From JABGQS01 sp963674545 (lineage in GTDB: Bacteria > Bacillota > Clostridia > Christensenellales > SZUA-584), in contig CAXXFB010000001.1 of assembly GCA_963674545.2 (NCBI GenBank), forward strand, positions 3,038,001 to 3,102,000: DNA of 64,000 nucleotides, read 5' to 3'. Positions 8,313 through 15,865 of the stretch are shown here, one piece after another; within the stretch, counting starts at the first letter, position 1; each line of letters opens with the position of its first letter. The notes under the pieces were generated by a model, which was not told the DNA's origin, did no database searches, and was given only the letters and a program-made list of their open reading frames with translations. The position numbers and the translations under genes were made by a program.

Positions 8313-9932
8313 CTATCCGGAAAGCTGTGTAATTGTAAACGGTGCTTGTTTAAAACTGGTTTCGGCTTTAGTAAAGAGGCTCTCGCCCAACTGTACTTCA
8401 CGCAGGTTCGCCAGTTTTAGAAGAGGTGATAGATCGCCGTCTGTGACATTGCTGATATATAGCTGCTCAAGATTAATATACTCTTCGATACCTGCAAGGC
8501 TTTTCAGCGGAACGTCAGGAAGATTGAGCCTTTTAAGCGCTGGAATGCCTCCAAATCCGGAGACGGACGATATCAAAGTCTTGCCCGCATCTATGTTATG
8601 AAGCATAGAGCAGTCTTTCAATACAGATAGACTGGACACCTGAGTATCATATATACACAGTTCACGCATCTTCTTAAGCCCACCCAGGGGTGACAGATCA
8701 ACAATTGGATTATGCCTTAAGTCGAGCTGTTCGATCGAGTGAAGAGCGCTCAATGGTGACAAGTCTTCTATATCCTCAAGAGCTATATTTACGCTTCTTA
8801 AGTTTTTCATCATCGCTAAATCTTCAAACGACGATATCCCGCCGTTTTTAAGATATCCATCGTTTTTTGCCATATGTTCAGAGAGTTGTTCAAACTCACT
8901 GCGGTTTGCAGCAGCCCTGTCCCCATATATGTAAATCTCCGTCATGTTAAGGAGATCTGCTTCTTCAATGGGCTGCTCCTCAGGTATATCAAGCGTCAGC
9001 CTAACTGCCTGTTCGATAAGCGGTTCTGTAAAAGAAATGCCCTGCTGAGACGGCTTTATCCAATCGGTAAATCTTCCGACAGTAAACCCTGCACAGAGCA
9101 GCACAGCGCCTGCAAGAAATAAGTAAAGTATACGCATCAGTAGTTTCAGTCTGCTGCCGCTCTTCAGACTTTGCTTGACTTTCTTAGCAGAAGAATAGCG
9201 TTTTGCCGGTGAAAACGCTGTACATTTTTTTATGATGCGCCTTAGTCTCTTGTCCTTCACATCTTCCAAAATGTTTTTTAAATGTACTTGACTAGTACAC
9301 AGCCATCCTAAAAGAACGCCGAAAGAGAATATATCTGTTCTGCTGTCCGTCTGAGAAAAGCCATACTGTTCAGGCGCTGCAAAGTGTTGCGTTCCAAGTG
9401 CAGTGGTGTCCTTCTGTGCTGTTTCATCAAACATTCGTGAGATCCCGAAATCTATGAGCCTAACCTTTTTATTCTTATCGATTATGATGTTTTGCGGTTT
9501 GATGTCACGGTGGATTATAGGCGGCGTTTCGTTATGCAGATATACGAGTACATCGCAAAGCTGCTTCCCTATACAGATAATCTCCTCTTGGGATAGTCTG
9601 TTTTCAGATGTGTATCTATCAAGAGACGTTCCTTCTATATATTCACGTACTACACAGAGTATATTTTCATTCTCATACTCCGATATGTATTTCGGCAGTC
9701 CGTGGTGTTTAAGCTTTCTCAGGATATTTGCTTCGTTTGTGACTAAGGCTCCGTTGTCTTTGATATAGCACTTTGCGATTCGCAGAGCGCCGGATTTTTT
9801 GTCTTTTACAAACAGTGTTTCTTCGTTTTGGTCGTGTGCAATGCGCTCCAGCACTTCGAAATCTTTGTTGAAATCTTCAGGGTACATGCTTTGGCCGAAT
9901 TCAGCGGAAAAAGACTTAATGAAATCATCCAT
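8313..9932 (-). CDS. Membrane Ser/Thr protein kinase with extracellular leucine-rich repeats
   Basis: A 539-residue receptor-like kinase. Residues 24-260 form a Hanks-type kinase with ATP-binding lysine (RIAK, K54), catalytic loop HRDIKPQN (D143), DFG (D161) and APE (187-189); the glycine-rich loop is degenerate. A transmembrane helix spans about 263-287. Residues 300-515 form an outside domain with an internalin-like cap followed by about six leucine-rich repeats (for example D-L-S-P-L-S-A-L-H-S-I-E-Q-L-D-L). Most Gram-positive membrane kinases carry PASTA repeats instead. ATG at 9932 is chosen because GGAG precedes it; it overlaps the end of the HTH gene by 8 bases. Ligand and targets are unknown. 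Confidence 0.88.
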   Translation of the reverse strand: MDDFIKSFSAEFGQSMYPEDFNKDFEVLERIAHDQNEETLFVKDKKSGALRIAKCYIKDNGALVTNEANILRKLKHHGLPKYISEYENENILCVVREYIEGTSLDRYTSENRLSQEEIICIGKQLCDVLVYLHNETPPIIHRDIKPQNIIIDKNKKVRLIDFGISRMFDETAQKDTTALGTQHFAAPEQYGFSQTDSRTDIFSFGVLLGWLCTSQVHLKNILEDVKDKRLRRIIKKCTAFSPAKRYSSAKKVKQSLKSGSRLKLLMRILYLFLAGAVLLCAGFTVGRFTDWIKPSQQGISFTEPLIEQAVRLTLDIPEEQPIEEADLLNMTEIYIYGDRAAANRSEFEQLSEHMAKNDGYLKNGGISSFEDLAMMKNLRSVNIALEDIEDLSPLSALHSIEQLDLRHNPIVDLSPLGGLKKMRELCIYDTQVSSLSVLKDCSMLHNIDAGKTLISSVSGFGGIPALKRLNLPDVPLKSLAGIEEYINLEQLYISNVTDGDLSPLLKLANLREVQLGESLFTKAETSFKQAPFTITQLSG

Positions 9933-10380
9933 ACTGTTTGTCTCCGCCAAGCATCGTAAGCCCCAAAGCGTCCAGCATCTGCTGTGTTTCAAAGATATTT
10001 TTACCTTCGCTAAGGCATTTTATTATCGCAGCATCCCTGATTATCCTTGGATACAAAAGGCTTTTTTGAGCGAGCTTTAGGAAATCCTGCGTTGCATCTA
10101 CGTCAAAACCGAACCCAAAGGCAAGCTGCAAAACTTTGTCACGCGAAGGTTTGCGTCTGCCAGAGAACAGTTGGTGCCCGTATGAACGCTCTATACCGGA
10201 CTGCCGGATGATCTTTTCGTGCGTCTCGCCTGTTTCGCTGCATATATCGGTGATGATAGCGTGGAACGGAGGAAGCCCAAGTTCTTTGCTGTTGCTGTCA
10301 ACGTATGACTCAATATCGTAAGAGTCAAAAAGCTTGTGAAGCAGCATACTTGTGTTTAGTTTATCGTTAGATGATTGCAT
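9925..10380 (-). CDS. HTH (XRE-like) regulator paired with the kinase
   Basis: A 151-residue protein with a lambda-repressor-like helix-turn-helix around residues 45-100 (T-H-E-K-I-I-R-Q-S-G-I-E-R-S-Y-G-H-Q-L-F-S-G-R-R-K-P-S-R-D). The C-terminus is helical and unassigned. It overlaps the kinase gene by 8 bases, so the two are translated together. The pairing suggests either that the kinase phosphorylates this regulator or that the two control the same promoter; both are inference. Confidence 0.75.
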   Translation of the reverse strand: MQSSNDKLNTSMLLHKLFDSYDIESYVDSNSKELGLPPFHAIITDICSETGETHEKIIRQSGIERSYGHQLFSGRRKPSRDKVLQLAFGFGFDVDATQDFLKLAQKSLLYPRIIRDAAIIKCLSEGKNIFETQQMLDALGLTMLGGDKQYG

Positions 10381-10578
10381 GATGTATATCCTTATATGTT
10401 TTAAATAGCGATAGCTTTAATATATCTTGAACAGACAAGTAAAATTATACACTTTCTTCAATATATATTCAATAATTGACATACGAAAACCGGGTGTAAT
10501 TGTGAAAAAATATTTTAATGGAAAGCATTAAAAATAAAATGTGTGCAAGTTGCCCGCCAAAAGTGTATCTATATGTTA

Positions 10579-10584
10579 TATAAT
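10579..10584 (+). promoter_or_regulatory. Probable -10 element of the LRR lipoprotein gene
   Basis: TATAAT preceded by a TG-containing extension lies about 70 bases before the gene at 10654; I see no good -35 at standard spacing. The 273-base divergent gap (10381-10653) is otherwise AT-rich. Confidence 0.4.
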
Positions 10585-10653
10585 AGCTCAGTATGTGAAT
10601 TTTAACTAGAGAAGCTATAAATACAACAAAAGGAAATATCAGGAGGACACAAG

Positions 10654-12288
10654 ATGAGAAGAATATTTATGCTATTAACAGCGGGCGTGTTTGCTGTAGC
10701 ATTGTTTGCCGGCTGCAGCGAACAGAAAGAAGAGCAGACGCCTCCAGACGATGTCCAGACGGATAATACTGAAGATGCGGATGTCGTTATATTCGTCGAT
10801 CCGCTGCTGGAGACGATGGTGCGTGAAGCTATGGGTATAACGGAAGGCGATATCACTGCAGAGCAAGCCGAAGCGGTAACGGAGCTTGTCCTTGGCATCG
10901 ATTGGCAGCAGGACGCAAAGGAAGGCTCGCAGATCAAAGATATAAGCGGACTGGAGAAGTTTACGAATTTAGAGAACCTCGAACTGCATTTCCATGCGAT
11001 CACTGACATATCGCCGCTTGCGGGGCTTGTCAAACTGAATTCTCTGTCGCTGGGCGGCAACCCGGTTGAAGATATAACTCCGCTTGCCGGGCTGACTAAT
11101 CTTGGCTGGCTTACGCTTTTCAACTGCCAGGCGCAGGATTACACACCGCTTGCGAATCTGACAGGCCTTGGCGGGCTGCTCATGGACCACTCGACTATAA
11201 GTGATGCCAGCATGCTTTCAGGGTTAACTCAGCTATGGTGGCTTAGTCTTTCCAACACACAGGTCAGCGATGTATCGCCGCTTGCCGGTCTCACCAATCT
11301 GCGGCAGCTCCAGCTCGCCGGATGCCCGATAAAGGATTATTCGCCGCTTGCCGGCATATACCCGAACCTCGAAGAAGCTGATTTTACTATAGTAGCGTCA
11401 CTACGGGAGCTGGGGTTTGCTCCGATAGACAACGCTCCGCAGGTAGAGAGCTATAAGACGGAAGAGATGTATATACTGGTCAACCATGCCGAGTGGGGAG
11501 AAAATGATAATAAAGAGCAGGAAAATGCAGTCTTGCTGTGTAAAAACTACGGGACAGAAAATGAGATAACGGTCATATACTATCCCGACACCAGAGTTTA
11601 TCTGGTTTTCAGCGAATCGGGAAACTTCCGGTACACATACGACAGCCAGAACGATATAATTGACGTCGAAAACGGCGGGGATAATGCGAACGCATTCATG
11701 GAGCAGGCATATGATTCAGTAGACCCGTATCCTGTGCTGACTCCGATAAAAGATTTCATGAATGTTTTGACGCAGACTTTTGGAGTTTCCGCCGATATAT
11801 TATATAACCTGCCGAGGGAAGAAAAAGTAATGGATTCTTCTTCACTTGCTGCCTTGGGGTTCGTAGCGGATCAGAAAAATGCATGGTATCTATTCGAGCA
11901 GCATGAGCCTCGTTATTACAGCGTTACAATAAATAATCCCGAATGGGGAGTCTGGGAAGAGGGCGGCGATGTCAGCGTTTTTACTCCGCTGAGTGACGAA
12001 TACCGCATTGTCGTGACTTATTACTTAGATGAGAAAAAGTTTGCAGTGGGTGCTGATGATAACAACGGCGGCGGTGCGAAATATGAATACTATATTGAAA
12101 CTAACGAACATACCGATGGCTGGTGCAGTGATGAAGAGCTAACCGTAGAGCAATACTTCAAGAAAGCTATTGATGACCAGGCAATAGACGATGTTTATCT
12201 GTATCCGGTTCAGCTTATGCAGCAGTACATAAGCGACACGTTTGGTCTCACGATAGAAGAGCTGTATGCGCTGCCGACAGGAGAGTAA
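10654..12288 (+). CDS. Leucine-rich-repeat lipoprotein with duplicated C-terminal domain
   Basis: A 544-residue surface lipoprotein: lipobox LFAGC (Cys21), acidic linker, internalin-like cap (about 48-85), five to six 22-residue leucine-rich repeats (about 95-240, with the repeated phrase I-S-P-L-A-G-L), then a roughly 140-residue domain present twice (253-390 and 401-543), each starting L-G-F and ending in L-Y-x-L-P. The cap and repeats match those of the kinase encoded on the other strand. Start ATG follows an AGGAGG site. It probably binds proteins or wall polymers outside the cell; no ligand can be named. Confidence 0.85.
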   Translation: MRRIFMLLTAGVFAVALFAGCSEQKEEQTPPDDVQTDNTEDADVVIFVDPLLETMVREAMGITEGDITAEQAEAVTELVLGIDWQQDAKEGSQIKDISGLEKFTNLENLELHFHAITDISPLAGLVKLNSLSLGGNPVEDITPLAGLTNLGWLTLFNCQAQDYTPLANLTGLGGLLMDHSTISDASMLSGLTQLWWLSLSNTQVSDVSPLAGLTNLRQLQLAGCPIKDYSPLAGIYPNLEEADFTIVASLRELGFAPIDNAPQVESYKTEEMYILVNHAEWGENDNKEQENAVLLCKNYGTENEITVIYYPDTRVYLVFSESGNFRYTYDSQNDIIDVENGGDNANAFMEQAYDSVDPYPVLTPIKDFMNVLTQTFGVSADILYNLPREEKVMDSSSLAALGFVADQKNAWYLFEQHEPRYYSVTINNPEWGVWEEGGDVSVFTPLSDEYRIVVTYYLDEKKFAVGADDNNGGGAKYEYYIETNEHTDGWCSDEELTVEQYFKKAIDDQAIDDVYLYPVQLMQQYISDTFGLTIEELYALPTGE

Positions 12289-12348
12289 AGTATCAAAGCA
12301 ATAGATCAAGGCTTAATATTGCAAAAGTGAGCAGCTATAAAACAACAA

Positions 12349-12377
12349 AAAACGGACGGGTAATTCCTGTCCGTTTC
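12349..12377. terminator. Bidirectional terminator
   Basis: AAACGGACGGG (12350-12360) pairs with CCTGTCCGTTT (12366-12376), flanked by A and T runs, between two converging genes. Confidence 0.8.
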
Positions 12378-12399
12378 AATATGCTGTCCTTTTGCGTTT

Positions 12400-13674
12400 T
12401 CATGCCTGCTCGGGAGCGGTCTGTTTGCTGCCCAAGGCTGCAAGAGCTTCTTTTTTCTGCTCAATGGCAAACTCGAACAATTCCTCGGTAGCCAGGGCGA
12501 CTTTCGTAGCGGCCCACTGTTTCGTCTTCGGATAAATATAATATGTGTCTGTCAGTGTAGACAAGTCTATGCAGTCGCCTTTTCCTTCATACTCATATTC
12601 AATGTGGCACGAATACATTGAAAGCGGCTTTTTCTCCAGCAGGAAAGGTTCTTCACTGAAGCTGCCTTCAAGTCTGAAACCGTCCATATCGTGCGTTAGG
12701 GTCGCTTTTCCCAGCCTTATGTATCCTTCAGCATTAGGCAGACTGTCAACTATCACTTCACTGCTAAAGCCATATGTTCCTTCTTCGATCTCTGCGCGTA
12801 CGCACTCACGCTCATAGTCATACCAGTCAGGTATGTGCAGCCGCTCTCCGCTGTAAGCAACAAGCTCGCCAAGCGTGGTCATAGTCCACTCTGCGTGGCA
12901 GTGCTCACACCATATCTTCTTGCCTGCAGAGCGCATCTCATATTCTGTTCCGCACTCTATACATTTATATAAAACTTTATCCAGTCCTTTTGCCCTGTCC
13001 TTATACTTAATATGTACTCCATTATCCTTCTGCCACTTATACTCGTCATATACGAAAGCTTCATTTATTCGTTCGTTGATTTCATCGGAGCTCAGCTCTT
13101 TTAAGTCCTGCGCAGAGAGTATCTGTTCCATATCAGCCGTCAGCCGGACGTTGCGCTTCTTTAAGTTCCACACCGGCGAATATATATGGTTGCCGTGCAT
13201 CTGCAGCACTACCACCGGTACACGCAGCATTTTTGCAAGCTTGCCCAGCGAAGCCGGCAGGCAAGCGTTAGTGCCGATAAGCGAATACCTGGCTTCAGGG
13301 TAAATAATAGCTATGTCTTTGTTATCGATCACCTTTTTTAAGTTGTATATCAGTGTAACGTCGTTTGTGAATTTGCGCTTGCATATGCACCCTACGTTCC
13401 TAAGCAGCTTTTCCCTGCCTATGAATCCGTCAATAGCGACAACGTAGTTCGCCCTGTGCGGGAATATACAGGCTGTCGTTACCATAAAGTCGACAAACGA
13501 TTTGTGTGTGCAAAGTAAAAGGTAGGGGGGCTTTAGTCCCTCCATGTTTTTCTTTGTTATCTTCAGTCTTCTAAGTAATATAACGGGGAAGCTTAGCAGC
13601 CATGTAAACACCTTCAAATATGTCTTCTGCCTGACTGGCGGGGCTTCCATGTCAAAATGAACAGAATCACTCAT
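12400..13674 (-). CDS. PlsC-like acyltransferase with zinc ribbon
   Basis: A 424-residue protein whose first half is a glycerophospholipid acyltransferase domain: THKSFVDF gives the H-x4-D catalytic motif and YPEARYS replaces the usual FPEGTRS motif, with an N-terminal hydrophobic stretch for membrane association. Around residues 235-260 there is a C-x-x-C ... C-x-x-C zinc ribbon (YKCIECG ... WCEHCHAEW). The C-terminal 150 residues are unassigned. It probably transfers an acyl chain to a lipid headgroup, but the altered second motif makes the substrate uncertain. It stands alone and ends at the bidirectional terminator at 12349-12377. Confidence 0.8.
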   Translation of the reverse strand: MSDSVHFDMEAPPVRQKTYLKVFTWLLSFPVILLRRLKITKKNMEGLKPPYLLLCTHKSFVDFMVTTACIFPHRANYVVAIDGFIGREKLLRNVGCICKRKFTNDVTLIYNLKKVIDNKDIAIIYPEARYSLIGTNACLPASLGKLAKMLRVPVVVLQMHGNHIYSPVWNLKKRNVRLTADMEQILSAQDLKELSSDEINERINEAFVYDEYKWQKDNGVHIKYKDRAKGLDKVLYKCIECGTEYEMRSAGKKIWCEHCHAEWTMTTLGELVAYSGERLHIPDWYDYERECVRAEIEEGTYGFSSEVIVDSLPNAEGYIRLGKATLTHDMDGFRLEGSFSEEPFLLEKKPLSMYSCHIEYEYEGKGDCIDLSTLTDTYYIYPKTKQWAATKVALATEELFEFAIEQKKEALAALGSKQTAPEQA

Positions 13675-13841
13675 ATGATACCTCTTTTGATAAATGTTCA
13701 GTTATTATACCATAATTAAAGCAGCAGCGCATAATTTTTGTTTTTTCTTTGTTTAGGCAAAATTTTTAGAGCTTATGGGATATAAATAGATTGCCGTAAA
13801 TTATGCACATATACCCATTGTAAAAGTTTTCACAAAAATGA

Positions 13842-13870
13842 TTGATTTTTATTTCACAATGTGATATGAT
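13842..13870 (+). promoter_or_regulatory. Hydrogenase promoter with palindromic operator
   Basis: TTGATT, 17-base spacer, TATGAT. The spacer contains the palindrome TCACA-A-TGTGA at 13854-13864, touching the -10 element, so a bound repressor would block RNA polymerase. Rex (the NADH/NAD sensor) or a CRP/FNR-type protein are candidates; Rex control of clostridial hydrogenases is known, but the match here is only partial. Confidence 0.6.
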
Positions 13871-13877
13871 TAGTACA

Positions 13878-14143
13878 CCTAATAAAATAGCTCTAAAAAA
13901 GCATTACTATCTTTAACATGGCATAAAGCAAGCGGGCAAATATGCTGCCCGTATTCTCAAACAAAAAATATCAAAACCCTCAATACTTAAAGTGCACGGC
14001 AAAAACAAATGGATAAAAGACTACGCAGCGTTTTTTTGCTTTCAGAAAAAAAGCAAAGGCGGCTTGTTAAGTGTTGTCAAAAATGCGCTGAAGGTCTTTA
14101 ACGGTTCAAATAACCACATAATTAATAAAAGGAGGTAACCCAG
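13878..14143 (+). promoter_or_regulatory. Long 5' leader of the hydrogenase operon
   Basis: About 265 bases without an ORF. It contains a perfect hairpin CGGGCA / TGCCCG and a second stem TTTGCTT / AAGCAAA near 14035-14060, and ends in AGGAGG before the hydC start. I see no named riboswitch pattern. It may affect mRNA stability or translation. Confidence 0.4.
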
Positions 14144-14602
14144 ATGCAAGCAAAGGCAAAGGCAGAAAAAACGCCGGATAAACTGGTAGGCGTTTTGATG
14201 GAATGCCAAAAAGCAAAAAAGAGGAAATACCTTACCAAAGAAGACCTGCGACAGATAGCACGAGAAATGGATCTGCCGGAAAGCAGGGTCTACAGCGTGG
14301 CGACGTTCTATTCACTTATCAGTACGGAACCAAGAGGAAAGCATGTCGTACAGATATGCAAAGATGTCCCGTGCTATATAAACGGAGCGTTCAACCTGCT
14401 TGAAGAGCTTGAAAATGCGCTGGAGATCAAGGTGGGCGAAACGACAAAAGACGGCATCTTCACGCTGGAACACACAAGCTGCCTTGGTTACTGCGAGATC
14501 GCTCCGGTGATGCGCATAGACCAGAAAATCTACGGCAATATGACAAGTGAAAAGCTTGTCGAGGTGATAGCCGGGTATAGGAGGCAGACGAAAAATGGAT
14601 AA
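14144..14602 (+). CDS. hydC: NAD-linked [FeFe] hydrogenase, NuoE-like subunit
   Basis: A 152-residue thioredoxin-fold [2Fe-2S] subunit of the NuoE family. The four ligands are present as C-x4-C (ICKDVPC) and C-x3-C (SCLGYC). It passes electrons between the flavin subunit and the hydrogenase subunit of a soluble complex. Its end overlaps the next gene by 8 bases. Together with the two following genes it encodes a trimeric HydABC-type complex that couples NADH to hydrogen formation or uptake. Confidence 0.92.
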   Translation: MQAKAKAEKTPDKLVGVLMECQKAKKRKYLTKEDLRQIAREMDLPESRVYSVATFYSLISTEPRGKHVVQICKDVPCYINGAFNLLEELENALEIKVGETTKDGIFTLEHTSCLGYCEIAPVMRIDQKIYGNMTSEKLVEVIAGYRRQTKNG

Positions 14603-15863
14603 CATAGAAGTAAAAATGCTGACCAAAAGGTTTGGCAAAATAGACCCGCTGTCCATAGATGACTATATCAAGGCGGACGGTTACAAAGCGCTTGAAAAAG
14701 CAGCAGCGATGTCTGCAGACAATATTATTGAGGAAGTAAAAGCTTCGAAGCTGAAAGGCAGGGGCGGGGCAGGCTTCCCAATGGGGCTCAAGATGCAGGC
14801 TGTAAAAGAAGCGCAAAGTGACGAAAAGTACATAATCTGCAACGCCGACGAAGGAGAGCCGGGCAACTTTAAAGACAGGTACTTGATGGAGAACGACCCT
14901 CATCAGCTCATCGAAGGAATGATAATAAGTGCGTTCGCCGTTGGAGCGGAAAAGGGCTTCATATTCATACGCGGCGAATACAACCGCTCAGACTACATAA
15001 TGAAAACAGCGGTAACAGCTGCAAAAGAAAAAGGGTATTTAGGTAAAAATATTTTAGGAACGGGAAAGAACTTCGAGATAGAGTTTTATGAAGGCGCCGG
15101 TTCATACGTGTGCGGCGAAGAGTTTGCGCTCATGCTGTGTATAGAGGGAAATCCGGGCAGGTCAACGTATAAGCCGCCTTTCCCGACGGAAGTTGGGCTG
15201 TATGATAAACCGACACAGATAAACAACGTAGAGAGCCTGTGCAATATACCTCATATAATTCTTGAAGGGTCATTCGCATTTCGCAAGATAGGAACAAGCA
15301 GCTCCACAGGGACGAAGCTTATAAGCCTAAGCGGTCATATCCGCCAGCCGGGTCTCTATGAGGTCCCATTCGGAGTAACTATTAGGGATATCATTGAGAA
15401 CCTTGGCAACGGCGTTTCCGGCGGCGATATAAAAATGGTACAGCTTGGCGGAGCTTCCGGTTCGTGCATACCAAAATCAATGCTTGGCATGAAGCTCGAT
15501 TACGACGAGATGAAGCAGGCAGACCTTACATTTGGCTCGGGCGCTGTGATAGTGATGGACGAAGAGGTGGACGTGCTCGACATAGTGCGCAACACTCTGG
15601 AGTTTTTCTATCACGAATCGTGCGGCAAGTGTACGCCCTGCCGTGAAGGCATCGCACATCTGCTGATACTGCTCGACCGCTTCATAACAGGCGTTGCCGA
15701 AAAGAAGGACTTAGAGCTCTTAGAAGCGCTGATGGAAACGGTCAGTCTAACGTCGGTCTGCGGTCTTGGACAGGCAGCTCCGACATCGCTTAAAACGACG
15801 CTTCGGTTCTTCCACACGGAATACACGTCCAAGATGAAGAAGTACCATGCAAAGGTGGTGTAG
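14595..15863 (+). CDS. hydB: NAD-linked [FeFe] hydrogenase, NuoF-like flavoprotein subunit
   Basis: A 422-residue NuoF-like subunit holding FMN, the NADH site and one [4Fe-4S] cluster. Visible signatures are GRGGAGFPMGLK (FMN/NADH loop), ICNADEGEPG, GAGSYVCGEE, and the cluster ligands S-C-G-K-C-x-P-C-R plus a later Cys. It is shorter than the roughly 600-residue HydB of bifurcating hydrogenases: there is no N-terminal thioredoxin-like [2Fe-2S] domain and no C-terminal 2[4Fe-4S] ferredoxin domain. Its TAG is followed two bases later by the hydA start. Confidence 0.93.
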   Translation: MDNIEVKMLTKRFGKIDPLSIDDYIKADGYKALEKAAAMSADNIIEEVKASKLKGRGGAGFPMGLKMQAVKEAQSDEKYIICNADEGEPGNFKDRYLMENDPHQLIEGMIISAFAVGAEKGFIFIRGEYNRSDYIMKTAVTAAKEKGYLGKNILGTGKNFEIEFYEGAGSYVCGEEFALMLCIEGNPGRSTYKPPFPTEVGLYDKPTQINNVESLCNIPHIILEGSFAFRKIGTSSSTGTKLISLSGHIRQPGLYEVPFGVTIRDIIENLGNGVSGGDIKMVQLGGASGSCIPKSMLGMKLDYDEMKQADLTFGSGAVIVMDEEVDVLDIVRNTLEFFYHESCGKCTPCREGIAHLLILLDRFITGVAEKKDLELLEALMETVSLTSVCGLGQAAPTSLKTTLRFFHTEYTSKMKKYHAKVV

Positions 15864-15865
15864 AA

